Below, piece by piece: positions 38,126 through 51,899 of a stretch of DNA of 64,000 bases (the stretch's first letter is position 1; every line of letters starts with the position of its first letter). The position numbers were made by a program, and so were the translations under genes. Origin of the DNA: Lasioglossum baleicum (taxonomy: Eukaryota > Arthropoda > Insecta > Hymenoptera > Halictidae); the NCBI RefSeq assembly GCF_051020765.1, contig NW_027469112.1, positions 930,001 to 994,000 of the forward strand, read 5' to 3'. The notes beneath the pieces were generated by a model that made no database searches, was not told the DNA's origin, and saw only the letters and a list, made by a program, of their open reading frames with translations.

Positions 38126-40003
38126 TTACTCGACTAGCCTGCGGGATGCATCCTCTCGCACGTGTTTTTGCTCGACTAGCCTGCGGGATGCATCCTCTCG
38201 CACGTGTTTTTGCTCGACTAGCCTGCGGGATGCATCCTCTCGCACGTGTTTTTGCTCGACTAGGCATGCGCATCCCAAAAAACCTGCGCATGCGCATCCC
38301 AGAAAACCTGCGCATGCGCATCCCACAAAACCTGCGCATGCGCATCCCACAAAACCTCGCACGTGTTTTTACTCGACTAGCCTGCGGGATGCATCCTCTC
38401 GCACGTGTTTTTGCTCGACTAGCCATGCGCATCCCAAAAAACCTGCGCATGCGCATCCCAAAAAATCTGCGCATGCGCATCCCACAAAACCTGCGCATGC
38501 GCATCCCACAAAACCTCGCACGTGTTTGTGCTCGACTAGCCTGCGGGATGCATCCTTTCGCACGTGTTTTTACTCGACTAGCCTGCGGGATGCATCCTCT
38601 CGCACGTGTTTTTGCTCGACCAGCCTGCGGGATGCATCCTCTCGCACGTGTTTTTGCTCGACTAGCCATGCGCATCCCAAAAAACCTGCGCATGCGCATC
38701 CCAAAAAATCTGCGCATGCGCATCCCACAAAACCTGCGCATGCGCATCCCACAAAACCTCGCACGTGTTTGTGCTCGACTAGCCTGCGGGATGCATCATC
38801 TCGCACGTGTTTTTACTCGACTAGCCTGCGGGATGCATCCTCTCGCACGTGTTTTTGCTCGACTAGCCTGCGGGATGCATCCTCTCGCACGTGTTTTTGC
38901 TCGACTAGCCTGCGGGATGCATCCTCTCGCACGTGTTTTTACTCGACTAGCCTGCGGGATGCATCCTCTCGCACGTGTTTTTACTCGACTACCCTGCGGG
39001 AAGCATCCTCTCGCACGTGTTTTTACTCGACTAGCCTGCGGGATGCATACTCCCGCACGTGTTTTTGCTCGACTAGCCTGCTGGATGCACCCTCTCGCAC
39101 GTGTTTTTACTCGACTAGCCTGCGGGATGCATCCTCTCGCACGTGTTTTTGCTCGACTAGCCTGCGGGATGCATCCTCTCGCACGTGTTTTTGCTCAACT
39201 AGCCTGCGGGATGCATCCTCTCGCACGTGTTTTTGCTCGACTAGGCATGCGCATCCCAAAAAACCTGCGCATGCGCATCCCACAAAACCTGCGCATGCGC
39301 ATCCCACAAAACCTCGCACGTGTTTTTACTCGACTAGCCTGCGGGATGCATCCTCTCGCACGTGTTTTTGCTCGACTAGCCATGCGCATCCCAAAAAACC
39401 TGCGCATGCGCATCCCAAAAAATCTGCGCATGCGCATCCCACAAAACCTGCGCATGCGCATCCCACAAAACCTCGCACGTGTTTGTGCTCGACTAGCCTG
39501 CGGGATGCATCCTTTCGCACGTGTTTTTACTCGACTAGCCTGCGGGATGCATCCTCTCGCACGTGTTTTTGCTCGACTAGCCTGCGGGATGCATCCTCTC
39601 GCACGTGTTTTTGCTCGACTAGCCATGCGCATCCCAAAAAACCTGCGCATGCGCATCCCAAAAAATCTGCGCATGCGCATCCCACAAAACCTGCGCATGC
39701 GCATCCCACAAAACCTCGCACGTGTTTGTGCTCGACTAGCCTGCGGGATGCATCCTCTCGCACGTGTTTTTACTCGACTAGCCTGCGGGATGCATCCTCT
39801 CGCACGTGTTTTTGCTCGACTAGCCTGCGGGATGCATCCTCTCGCACGTGTTTTTGCTCGACTAGCCTGCGGGATGCATCCTCTCGCACGTGTTTTTACT
39901 CGACTAGCCTGCGGGATGCATCCTCTCGCACGTGTTTTTACTCGACTACCCTGCGGGATGCATCCTCTCGCACGTGTTTTTGCTCGACTAGCCATGCGCA
40001 TCC
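38126..40003 (+). repeat. 5.4-kb higher-order repeat, copy 3 (left part)
   Basis: Third copy, followed only to the ATAAAA B unit at 40,004. It shares GCTCAACTAG at 39,193 with copies 1 and 2. Where copies 1 and 2 have CACATG after the AGAAAA block (27,423 and 32,784), this copy has CACGTG. Private changes include GACCAGCC near 38,619 and CTCCCGC near 39,051. Confidence 0.8.
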
Positions 40004-42497
40004 CATAAAACCTGCGCATGCGCATCCCACAAAACCTGCGCATGCGCATCCCACAATACCTCGCACGTGTTTTTACTCGACTAGCCTGCGGGATGCATCC
40101 TCTCGCACGTGTTTTTACTCGACTAGCCTGCGGGATGCATCCTCTCGCAAGTGTTTTTACTCGACTAGCCTGTGGGATGCATCCTCTCGCACGTGTTTTT
40201 GCTCGACTAGGCATGCGCATCCCAAAAAACCTGCGCATGCGCATCCCAAAAAACCTGCGCATGCGCATCCCACAAAACCTGCGCATGCGCATCCCACAAA
40301 ACCTCGCACGTGTTTTTACTCGACTAGCCTGCGGGATGCATCCTCTCGCACGTGTTTTCACTCGACTAGCCTGCGGGATGCATCCTCTCGCACGTGTTTT
40401 TACTCGACTAGCCTGCGGGATGCATCGTCTCGCACGTGTTTTTACTCGACTAGCCTGCGGGATGCATCCTCTCGCACGTGTTTTTGCTCGACTAGCCTGC
40501 GGGATGCATCCTCTCGTACGTGTTTTTGCTCGACTAGCCTGCGGGATGCATCCTCTCGCACGTGTTTTTACTCGACTAGCCTGCGGGATGCATCCTCTCG
40601 CACGTGTTTTTACTCGACTACCCTGCGGGATGCATCATCTCGCACGTGTTTTTGCTCGACTAGCCATGCGCATCCCAAAAAACCTGCGCATGCGCATCCC
40701 AAAAAACCTGCGCATGCGCATCCCACAAAACCTGCGCATGCGCATCCCACAAAACCTCGCACGTGTTTGTGCTCGACTAGCCTGCGGGATGCATCCTTTC
40801 GCACGTGTTTTTACTCGACTAGCCTGCGGGATGCATCCTCTCGCACGTGTTTTTGCTCGACTAGCCTGCGGGATGCATCCTCTCGCACGTGTTTTTGCTC
40901 GACTAGCCTGCGGGACGCATCCTCTCGCACGTGTTTTTACTCGACTAGCCTGCAGGATGCATCCTCTCGCACGTGTTTTTACTCGACTAGCCTGCGGGAT
41001 GCATCCTCTCGCACGTGTTTTTGCTCGACTAGCCTGCGGGATGCATCCTCTCGCACGTGTTTTTGCTCGACTAGCCTGCGGGATGCATCCTCTCGCACGT
41101 GTTTTTGCTCGACTAGCCTGCGGGATGCATCCTCTCGCACGTGTTTTTACTCGACTAGCCTGCGGGATGCATCCTCTCGCACGTGTTTTTGCTCGACTAG
41201 CCTGCGGGATGCATCCTCTCGCACGTGTTTTTGCTCGACTAGCCTGCGGGATGCATCCTCTCGCACGTGTTTTTACTCGACTAGCCTGCGGGATGCATCC
41301 TCTCGCACGTGTTTTTACTCGACTACCCTGCGGGATGCATCCTCTCGCACGTGTTTTTGCTCGACTAGCCATGCGCATCCCAAAAAACCTGCGCATGCGC
41401 ATCCCACAAAACATGCGCATGCGCATCCCACAAAACCTCGCACGTGTTTTTACTCGACTAGCCTGCGGGATGCATCCTCTCGCACGTGTTTTTACTCGAC
41501 TAGCCTGCGGGATGCACCCTCTCGCACGTGTTTTTACTCGACTACCCTGCGGGATGCATCCTCTCGCACTTGTTTTTGCTCGCCTAGCCATGCGCATCCC
41601 ATAAAACCTGCGCATGCGCATCCCACAAAACCTGCGCATGCGCATCCCACAAAACCTCGCACGTGTTTTTACTCGACTAGCCTGCGGGATGCATCCTCTC
41701 GCACGTGTTTTTACTCGACTAGCCTGCGGGATGCATCCTCTCGCACGTGTTTTTGCTCGACTAGCCTGCGGGATGCATCCTCTCGCACGTGTTTTTACTC
41801 GACTAGCCTGCGGGATGCATCCTCTCGCACGTGTTTTTACTCGACTACCCTGCGGGATGCATCCTCTCGCACGTGTTTTTGCTCGACTAGCCATGCGCAT
41901 CCCATAAAACCTGCGCATGCGCATGCCACAAAACCTGCGCATGCGCATCCCACAAAACCTCGCACGTGTTTTTACTCGACTAGCCTGCGGGATGCATCCT
42001 CTCGCACGTGTTTTTACTCGACTAGCCTGCGGGATGCATCCTCTCGCAAGTGTTTTTACTCGACTAGCCTGTGGGATGCATCCTCTCGCACGTGTTTTTG
42101 CTCGACTAGGCATGCGCATCCCAAAAAACCTGCGCATGCGCATCCCAAAAAACCTGCGCATGCGCATCCCACAAAACCTGCGCATGCGCATCCCACAAAA
42201 CCTCGCACGTGTTTTTACTCGACTAGCCTGCGGGATGCATCCTCTCGCACGTGTTTTTACTCGACTAGCCTGCGGGATGCATCGTCTCGCACGTGTTTTT
42301 ACTCGACTAGCCTGCGGGATGCATCGTCTCGCACGTGTTTTTACTCGACTAGCCTGCGGGATGCATCCTCTCGCACGTGTTTTTGCTCGACTAGCCTGCG
42401 GGATGCATCCTCTCGTACGTGTTTTTGCTCGACTAGCCTGCGGGATGCATCCTCTCGCACGTGTTTTTACTCGACTAGCCTGCGGGATGCATCCTCT
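40004..42497 (+). repeat. Array region 6: A-rich, 1.57-1.60 kb module
   Basis: Modules bounded by ATAAAA B units: 40,018-41,613 (1,596 bp) and the start of 41,917-43,488 (1,572 bp). Both match 28,996-30,567 (1,572 bp), with the CAAGTG/CTGTGGG pair near 40,148 and 42,047. A short 303-bp module (41,614-41,916) sits between them. Long runs of full A units alternate with few B blocks. No gene is seen. Confidence 0.85.
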
Positions 42498-45400
42498 CGC
42501 ACGTGTTTTTACTCGACTACCCTGCTGGATGCATCATCTCGCACGTGTTTTTGCTCGACTAGCCATGCGCATCCCAAAAAACCTGCGCATGCGCATCCCA
42601 CAAAACCTGCGCATGCGCATCCCACAAAACCTCGCACGTGTTTGTGCTCGACTAGCCTGCGGGATGCATCCTTTCGCACGTGTTTTTACTCGACTAGCCT
42701 GCGGGATGCATCCTCTCGCACGTGTTTTTGCTCGACTAGCCTGCGGGATGCATCCTCTCGCACGTGTTTTTGCTCGACTAGCCTGCGGGACGCATCCTCT
42801 CGCACGTGTTTTTACTCGACTAGCCTGCAGGATGCATCCTCTCGCACGTGTTTTTACTCGACTAGCCTGCGGGATGCATCCTCTCGCACGTGTTTTTGCT
42901 CGACTAGCCTGCGGGATGCATCCTCTCGCACGTGTTTTTGCTCGACTAGCCTGCGGGATGCATCCTCTCGCACGTGTTTTTGCTCGACTAGCCTGCGGGA
43001 TGCATCCTCTCGCACGTGTTTTTACTCGACTAGCCTGCGGGATGCATCCTCTCGCACGTGTTTTTGCTCGACTAGCCTGCGGGATGCATCCTCTCGCACG
43101 TGTTTTTGCTCGACTAGCCTGCGGGATGCATCCTCTCGCACGTGTTTTTACTCGACTAGCCTGCGGGATGCATCCTCTCGCACGTGTTTTTACTCGACTA
43201 CCCTGCGGGATGCATCCTCTCGCACGTGTTTTTGCTCGACTAGCCATGCGCATCCCAAAAAACCTGCGCATGCGCATCCCACAAAACATGCGCATGCGCA
43301 TCCCACAAAACCTCGCACGTGTTTTTACTCGACTAGCCTGCGGGATGCATCCTCTCGCACGTGTTTTTACTCGACTAGCCTGCGGGATGCACCCTCTCGC
43401 ACGTGTTTTTACTCGACTACCCTGCGGGATGCATCCTCTCGCACTTGTTTTTGCTCGCCTAGCCATGCGCATCCCATAAAACCTGCGCATGCGCATCCCA
43501 CAAAACCTGCGCATGCGCATCCCACAAAACCTCGCACGTGTTTTTACTCGACTAGCCTGCGGGATGCATCCTCTCGCACGTGTTTTTACTCGACTAGCCT
43601 GCGGGATGCATCCTCTCGCACGTGTTTTTACTCGACTAGCCTGCGGGATGCATCCTCTCGCACGTGTTTTTACTCGACTAGCCTGCAGGATGCATCCTCT
43701 CGCACGTGTTTTTACTCGACTAGCCTGCGGGATGCATCCTCTCGCACGTGTCTTTGCTCGACTAGCCATGCGCATCCCAAAAAACCTGCGCATGCGCATC
43801 CCAAAAAACCTGCGCATGCGCATCCCACAAAACCTCGCACGTGTTTTTACTCGACTAGCCTGCGGGATGCATCCTCTCGCACGTGTTTTTGCTCGGCTAG
43901 CCTGCGGGATGCATCCTCTCGCACGTGTTTTTACTCGACTAGCCTGCGGGATGCATCCTCTCGCACGTGTTTTTGCTCGACTAGCCTGCGGGATGCATCC
44001 TCTCGCACGTGTTTTTGCTCGACTAGCCTGCGGGATGCATCCTCTCGCACGTGTTTTTACTCGACTAGCCTGCGGGATGCATCTTCTCGCACGTGTTTTT
44101 ACTCGACTACCCTGCGGGATGCATACTCTCGCACGTGTGTTTGCTCGACTAGTCATGCGCATCCCAAAAAACCTGCGCATGCGCATCCCACAAAACCTGC
44201 GTATGCGCATCCCACAAAACCTCGCACGTGTTTTTACTCGACTAGCCTGCGGGATGCATCCTCTCGCACGTGTTTTTACTCGACTAGCCTGCGGGAAGCA
44301 TCCTCTCGCACGTGTTTTTACTCGACTTGCCTGCGGGATGCATACTCTCGCACGTGTTTTTGCTCGACTAGCCAGCTGGATGCATCCTCTCGCACGTGTT
44401 TTTACTCGACTAGCCTGCGGGATGCATCCTCTCGCACGTGTTTTTGCTCGACTAGCCTGCGGGATGCATCCTCTCGCACGTGTTTTTGCTCGACTAGCCT
44501 GCGGGATGCATCCTCTCGCACGTGTTTTTGCTCGACTAGGCATGCGCATCCCAAAAAACCTGCGCATGCGCATCCCAAAAAACCTGCGCATGCGCATCCC
44601 ACAAAACCTGCGCATGCGCATCCCACAAAACCTCGCACGTGTTTTTACTCGACTAGCCTGCGGGATGCATCCTCTCGCACGTGTTTTTGCTCGACTAGCC
44701 TGCGGGATGCATCCTCTCGCACGTGTTTTTGCTCGACTAGCCTGCGGGATGCATCCTCTCGCACGTGTTTTTGCTCGACTAGGCATGCGCATCCCAAAAA
44801 ACCTGCGCATGCGCATCCCAAAAAACCTGCGCATGCGCATCCCACAAAACCTGCGCATGCGCAACCCACAAAACCTCGCACGTGTTTTTACTCGACTAGC
44901 CTGCGGGATGCATCCTCTCGCACGTGTTTTTGCTCGACTAGCCATGCGCATCCCAAAAAACCTGCGCATGCGCATCCCACAAAACCTCGCACGTGTTTTT
45001 ACTCGACTAGCCTGCGGGATGCATCCTCTCGCACGTGTTTTTGCTCGACTAGGCATGCGCATCCCAAAAAACCTGCGCATGCGCATCCCAAAAAACCTGC
45101 GCATGCGCATCCCACAAAACCTGCGCATGCGCATCCCACAAAACCTCGCACGTGTTTTTACTCGACTAGCCTGCGGTATGCATCCTCTCGCACGTGTTTT
45201 TGCTCGACTAGCCATGCGCATCCCAAAAAACCTGCACATGGGCATCCCAAAAAATCTGCGCATGCGCATCCCACAAAACCTGCGCATGCGCATCCCACAT
45301 AACCTCGCACGTGTTTGTGCTCGACTAGCCTGCGGGATGCATCCTTTCGCACGTGTTTTTACTCGACTAGCCTGCGGGATGCATTCTCTCGCACGTGTTT

Positions 45401-45500
45401 TTGCTCGACTAGCCTGCGGGATGCATCCTCTCGCACGTGTTTTTGCTCGACTAGCCATGCGCATCCCAAAAAACCTGCGCATGCGCATCCCACAAAACCT
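42498..45500 (+). repeat. 3,003-bp tandem duplication, copy 1
   Basis: CCCTGCTGGATGC at 42,520 pairs with 45,523, and CACTTG in GCACTTG (A at 43,443) pairs with 46,446. The GCAACCCAC variant near 44,861 also has its partner. All are exactly 3,003 bp apart. The left limit is set where 42,497 and 45,500 stop matching. Differences I noticed against copy 2: CATCTTCTC near 44,081, CTGCACATGGGC near 45,234 and CACATAACC near 45,297 here; GCATACGCAACC near 47,861 in copy 2. Four changes in 3 kb is about 99.9% identity. Confidence 0.9.
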
Positions 45501-48500
45501 CGCACGTGTTTTTACTCGACTACCCTGCTGGATGCATCATCTCGCACGTGTTTTTGCTCGACTAGCCATGCGCATCCCAAAAAACCTGCGCATGCGCATC
45601 CCACAAAACCTGCGCATGCGCATCCCACAAAACCTCGCACGTGTTTGTGCTCGACTAGCCTGCGGGATGCATCCTTTCGCACGTGTTTTTACTCGACTAG
45701 CCTGCGGGATGCATCCTCTCGCACGTGTTTTTGCTCGACTAGCCTGCGGGATGCATCCTCTCGCACGTGTTTTTGCTCGACTAGCCTGCGGGACGCATCC
45801 TCTCGCACGTGTTTTTACTCGACTAGCCTGCAGGATGCATCCTCTCGCACGTGTTTTTACTCGACTAGCCTGCGGGATGCATCCTCTCGCACGTGTTTTT
45901 GCTCGACTAGCCTGCGGGATGCATCCTCTCGCACGTGTTTTTGCTCGACTAGCCTGCGGGATGCATCCTCTCGCACGTGTTTTTGCTCGACTAGCCTGCG
46001 GGATGCATCCTCTCGCACGTGTTTTTACTCGACTAGCCTGCGGGATGCATCCTCTCGCACGTGTTTTTGCTCGACTAGCCTGCGGGATGCATCCTCTCGC
46101 ACGTGTTTTTGCTCGACTAGCCTGCGGGATGCATCCTCTCGCACGTGTTTTTACTCGACTAGCCTGCGGGATGCATCCTCTCGCACGTGTTTTTACTCGA
46201 CTACCCTGCGGGATGCATCCTCTCGCACGTGTTTTTGCTCGACTAGCCATGCGCATCCCAAAAAACCTGCGCATGCGCATCCCACAAAACATGCGCATGC
46301 GCATCCCACAAAACCTCGCACGTGTTTTTACTCGACTAGCCTGCGGGATGCATCCTCTCGCACGTGTTTTTACTCGACTAGCCTGCGGGATGCACCCTCT
46401 CGCACGTGTTTTTACTCGACTACCCTGCGGGATGCATCCTCTCGCACTTGTTTTTGCTCGCCTAGCCATGCGCATCCCATAAAACCTGCGCATGCGCATC
46501 CCACAAAACCTGCGCATGCGCATCCCACAAAACCTCGCACGTGTTTTTACTCGACTAGCCTGCGGGATGCATCCTCTCGCACGTGTTTTTACTCGACTAG
46601 CCTGCGGGATGCATCCTCTCGCACGTGTTTTTACTCGACTAGCCTGCGGGATGCATCCTCTCGCACGTGTTTTTACTCGACTAGCCTGCAGGATGCATCC
46701 TCTCGCACGTGTTTTTACTCGACTAGCCTGCGGGATGCATCCTCTCGCACGTGTCTTTGCTCGACTAGCCATGCGCATCCCAAAAAACCTGCGCATGCGC
46801 ATCCCAAAAAACCTGCGCATGCGCATCCCACAAAACCTCGCACGTGTTTTTACTCGACTAGCCTGCGGGATGCATCCTCTCGCACGTGTTTTTGCTCGGC
46901 TAGCCTGCGGGATGCATCCTCTCGCACGTGTTTTTACTCGACTAGCCTGCGGGATGCATCCTCTCGCACGTGTTTTTGCTCGACTAGCCTGCGGGATGCA
47001 TCCTCTCGCACGTGTTTTTGCTCGACTAGCCTGCGGGATGCATCCTCTCGCACGTGTTTTTACTCGACTAGCCTGCGGGATGCATCCTCTCGCACGTGTT
47101 TTTACTCGACTACCCTGCGGGATGCATACTCTCGCACGTGTGTTTGCTCGACTAGTCATGCGCATCCCAAAAAACCTGCGCATGCGCATCCCACAAAACC
47201 TGCGTATGCGCATCCCACAAAACCTCGCACGTGTTTTTACTCGACTAGCCTGCGGGATGCATCCTCTCGCACGTGTTTTTACTCGACTAGCCTGCGGGAA
47301 GCATCCTCTCGCACGTGTTTTTACTCGACTTGCCTGCGGGATGCATACTCTCGCACGTGTTTTTGCTCGACTAGCCAGCTGGATGCATCCTCTCGCACGT
47401 GTTTTTACTCGACTAGCCTGCGGGATGCATCCTCTCGCACGTGTTTTTGCTCGACTAGCCTGCGGGATGCATCCTCTCGCACGTGTTTTTGCTCGACTAG
47501 CCTGCGGGATGCATCCTCTCGCACGTGTTTTTGCTCGACTAGGCATGCGCATCCCAAAAAACCTGCGCATGCGCATCCCAAAAAACCTGCGCATGCGCAT
47601 CCCACAAAACCTGCGCATGCGCATCCCACAAAACCTCGCACGTGTTTTTACTCGACTAGCCTGCGGGATGCATCCTCTCGCACGTGTTTTTGCTCGACTA
47701 GCCTGCGGGATGCATCCTCTCGCACGTGTTTTTGCTCGACTAGCCTGCGGGATGCATCCTCTCGCACGTGTTTTTGCTCGACTAGGCATGCGCATCCCAA
47801 AAAACCTGCGCATGCGCATCCCAAAAAACCTGCGCATGCGCATCCCACAAAACCTGCGCATACGCAACCCACAAAACCTCGCACGTGTTTTTACTCGACT
47901 AGCCTGCGGGATGCATCCTCTCGCACGTGTTTTTGCTCGACTAGCCATGCGCATCCCAAAAAACCTGCGCATGCGCATCCCACAAAACCTCGCACGTGTT
48001 TTTACTCGACTAGCCTGCGGGATGCATCCTCTCGCACGTGTTTTTGCTCGACTAGGCATGCGCATCCCAAAAAACCTGCGCATGCGCATCCCAAAAAACC
48101 TGCGCATGCGCATCCCACAAAACCTGCGCATGCGCATCCCACAAAACCTCGCACGTGTTTTTACTCGACTAGCCTGCGGTATGCATCCTCTCGCACGTGT
48201 TTTTGCTCGACTAGCCATGCGCATCCCAAAAAACCTGCGCATGGGCATCCCAAAAAATCTGCGCATGCGCATCCCACAAAACCTGCGCATGCGCATCCCA
48301 CAAAACCTCGCACGTGTTTGTGCTCGACTAGCCTGCGGGATGCATCCTTTCGCACGTGTTTTTACTCGACTAGCCTGCGGGATGCATTCTCTCGCACGTG
48401 TTTTTGCTCGACTAGCCTGCGGGATGCATCCTCTCGCACGTGTTTTTGCTCGACTAGCCATGCGCATCCCAAAAAACCTGCGCATGCGCATCCCACAAAA

Positions 48501-48503
48501 CCT
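45501..48503 (+). repeat. 3,003-bp tandem duplication, copy 2
   Basis: Directly abuts copy 1. The join lies within the shared stretch CGCACGTGTTTTTACTCG, as expected from unequal exchange between misaligned A units. Contents in order: GCTGGATGCATCATC unit, long A run, ATAAAA B unit (46,478), GTGTGTTTGCTCG/CTAGTC (47,130-47,157), ACTTGCC, CCAGCTGG, two successive four-unit B blocks, GCGGTATGC (48,177), CATGGGC, GCATTCTC. Confidence 0.9.
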
Positions 48504-51500
48504 CGCACGTGTTTTTACTCGACTAGCCTGCGGGATGCATCCTCTCGCACGTGTTTTTACTCGACTAGCCTGCGGGATGCATCCTCTCGCAAGTGTTTTT
48601 ACTCGACTAGCCTGCGGGATGCATCCTCTCGCACGTGTTTTTGCTCGACTAGGCATGCGCATCCCAAAAAACCTGCGCATGCGCATCCCAAAAAACCTGC
48701 GCATGCGCATCCCACAAAACCTGCGCATGCGCATCCCACAAAACCTCGCACGTGTTTTTACTCGACTAGCCTGCGGGATGCATCCTCTCGCACGTGTTTT
48801 TACTCGACTAGCCTGCGGGATGCATCCTCTCGCACGTGTTTTTACTCGACTAGCCTGCGGGATGCATCGTCTCGCACGTGTTTTTACTCGACTAGCCTGC
48901 GGGATGCATCCTCTCGCACGTGTTTTTGCTCGACTAGCCTGCGGGATGCATCCTCTCGCACGTGTTTTTGCTCGACTAGCCTGCGGGATGCATTCTCTCG
49001 CACGTGTTTTTACTCGACAAGCCTGCGGGATGCATCCTCTCGCACGTGTTTTTACTCGACTACCCTGCGGGATGCATCATCTCGCACGTGTTTTTGCTCG
49101 ACTAGCCATGCGCATCCCAAAAAACCTGCGCATGCGCATCCCAAAGAACCTGCGCATGCGCATCCCAAAAAACCTGCGCATGCGCATCCCACAAAACCTG
49201 CGCATGCGCATCCCACAAAACCTCGCACGTGTTTGTGCTCGACTAGCCTGCGGGATGCATCCTTTCGCACGTGTTTTTACTCGACTAGCCTGCGGGATGC
49301 ATCCTCTCGCACGTGTTTTTGCTCGACTAGCCTGCGGGATGCATCCTCTCGCACGTGTTTTTGCTCGACTAGCCTGCGGGACGCATCCTCTCGCACGGGT
49401 TTTTACTCGACTAGCCTGCAGGATGCATCCTCTCGCACGTGTTTTTACTCGACTAGCCTGCGGGATGCATCCTCTCGCACGTGTTTTTGCTCGACTAGCC
49501 TGCGGGATGCATCCTCTCGCACGTGTTTTTGCTCGACTAGCCTGCGGGATGCATCCTCTCGCACGTGTTTTTGCTCGACTAGCCTGCGGGATGCATCCTC
49601 TCGCACGTGTTTTTACTCGACTAGCCTGCGGGATGCATCCTCTCGCACGTGTTTTTGCTCGACTAGCCTGCGGGATGCATCCTCTCGCACGTGTTTTTGC
49701 TCGACTAGCCTGCGGGATGCATCCTCTCGCACGTGTTTTTACTCGACTAGCCTGCGGGATGCATCCTCTCGCACGTGTTTTTACTCGACTAGCCTGCGGG
49801 ATGCATCCTCTCGCACGTGTTTTTGCTCGACTAGCCATGCGCATCCCAAAAAACCTGCGCATGCGCATCCCACAAAACCTCGCACGTGTTTTTACTCGAC
49901 TACCCTGCGGGATGCATCCTCTCGCACTTGTTTTTGCTCGACTAGCCATGCGCATCCCATAAAACCTGCGCATGCGCATCCCACAAAACCTCGCACGTGT
50001 TTTTACTCGACTACCCTGCGGGATGCATCCTCTCGCACGTGTTTTTACTCGACTAGCCTGCGGGATGCATCCTCTCGCACGTGTTTTTACTCGACTAGCC
50101 TGCGGGATGCATCCTCTCGCACGTGTTTTTGCTCGACTAGCCATGCGCATCCCAAAAAACCTGCGCATGCGCATCCCACAAAACCTCGCACGTGTTTTTA
50201 CTCGACTACCCTGCGGGATGCATCCTCTCGCACTTGTTTTTGCTCGACTAGCCATGCGCATCCCATAAAACCTGCGCATGCGCATCCCACAAAACCTGCG
50301 CATGCGCATCCCACAAAACCTCGCACGTGTTTTTACTCGACTAGCCTGCGGGATGCATCCTCTCGCACGTGTTTTTACTCGACTAGCCTGCGGGATGCAT
50401 CCTCTCGCACGTGTTTTTACTCGACTAGTCTGCGGGATGCATCCTCTCGCACGTGTTTTTACTCGACTAGCCTGCAGGATGCATCCTCTCGCACGTGTTT
50501 TTACTCGACTAGCCTGCGGGATGCATCCTCTCGCACGTGTCTTTGCTCGACTAGCCATGCGCATCCCAAAAAACCTGCGCATGCGCATCCCAAAAAACCT
50601 GCGCATGCGCATCCCACAAAACCTCGCACGTGTTTTTGCTCGACTAGCCTGCGGGATGCATCCTCTCGCACGTGTTTTTGCTCGACTAGCCTGCGGGATG
50701 CATCCTCTCGCACGTGTTTTTACTCGACTAGCCTGCGGGATGCATCCTCTCGCACGTGTTTTTACTCGACTACCCTGCGGGATGCATACTCTCGCACGTG
50801 TGTTTGCTCGACTAGTCATGCGCATCCCAAAAAACCTGCGCATGCGCATCCCACAAAACCTGCGTATGCGCATCCCACAAAACCTCGCACGTGTTTTTAC
50901 TCGACTAGCCTGCGGGATGCATCCTCTCGCACGTGTTTTTACTCGACTAGCCTGCGGGAAGCATCCTCTCGCACGTGTTTTTACTCGACTTGCCTGCGGG
51001 ATGCATACTCTCGCACGTGTTTTTTCTCGACTAGCCTGCTGGATGCATCCTCTCGCACGTGTTTTTACTCGACTAGCCTGCGGGATGCATCCTCTCGCAC
51101 GTGTTTTTGCTCGACTAGCCTGCGGGATGCATCCTCTCGCACGTGTTTTTGCTCGACTAGGCATGCGCATCCCAAAAAACCTGCGCATGCGCATCCCAAA
51201 AAACCTGCGCATGCGCATCCCACAAAACCTGCGCATGCGCATCCCACAAAACCTCGCACGTGTTTTTACTCGACTAGCCTGCGGTATGCATCCTCTCGCA
51301 CGTGTTTTTGCTCGACTAGCCATGCGCATCCCAAAAAACCTGCGCATGCGCATCCCAAAAAATCTGCGCATGCGCATCCCACAAAACCTGCGCATGCGCA
51401 TCCCACAAAACCTCGCACGTGTTTGTGCTCGACTAGCCTGCGGGATGCATCCTTTCGCACGTGTTTTTACTCGACTAGCCTGCGGGATGCATCCTCTCGC

Positions 51501-51899
51501 ACGTGTTTTTGCTCGACTAGCCTGCGGGATGCATCCTCTCGCACGTGTTTTTGCTCGACTAGCCATGCGCATCCCAAAAAACCTGCGCATGCGCATCCCA
51601 AAAAATCTGCGCATGCGCATCCCACAAAACCTGCGCATGCGCATCCCACAAAACCTCGCACGTGTTTGTGCTCGACTAGCCTGCGGGATGCATCCTCTCG
51701 CACGTGTTTTTACTCGACTAGCCTGCGGGATGCATCCTCTCGCACGTGTTTTTGCTCGACAAGCCTGCGGGATGCATCCTCTCGCACGTGTTTCTGCTCG
51801 ACTAGCCTGCGGGATGCATCCTCTCGCACGTGTTTTTACTCGACTAGCCTGCGGGATGCATCCTCTCGCACGTGTTTTTACTCGACTACCCTGCGGGAT
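48504..51899 (+). repeat. Array region 7
   Basis: Begins with a module like 36,160-36,700 (CAAGTG near 48,591, then CATCGTC). It then has a five-unit B block at about 49,108-49,220 with a unique CCCAAAGAAC unit, then A-rich sequence. A 306-bp module bounded by ATAAAA B units (49,972-50,277) carries CTACCC and CACTTG units. The CTAGTC marker recurs near 50,817, and GTTTTTTCTCG (T6, G lost; length kept) first appears near 51,018. No gene is seen. Confidence 0.85.

Larger units (their letters stand above)
26233..40003 (+). repeat. Array region 5: 5.4-5.6 kb higher-order repeat, about 2.5 copies
   Basis: CCCAGAAAAC lies at 27,360, 32,721 and 38,298 (offsets 5,361 and 5,577). The single-site variant GCTCAACTAG lies at 28,255, 33,616 and 39,193, with exactly the same two offsets. 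The GCACCCTC variant at 28,150 pairs with 33,511. Copy starts are near 27,188, 32,549 and 38,126. The later part of each copy carries CAAGTG followed by CTGTGGGATGC (near 29,126 and 34,481). The copy near 34.9-36.2 kb is shortened and has four single-base indels. No gene is seen. Confidence 0.87.
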
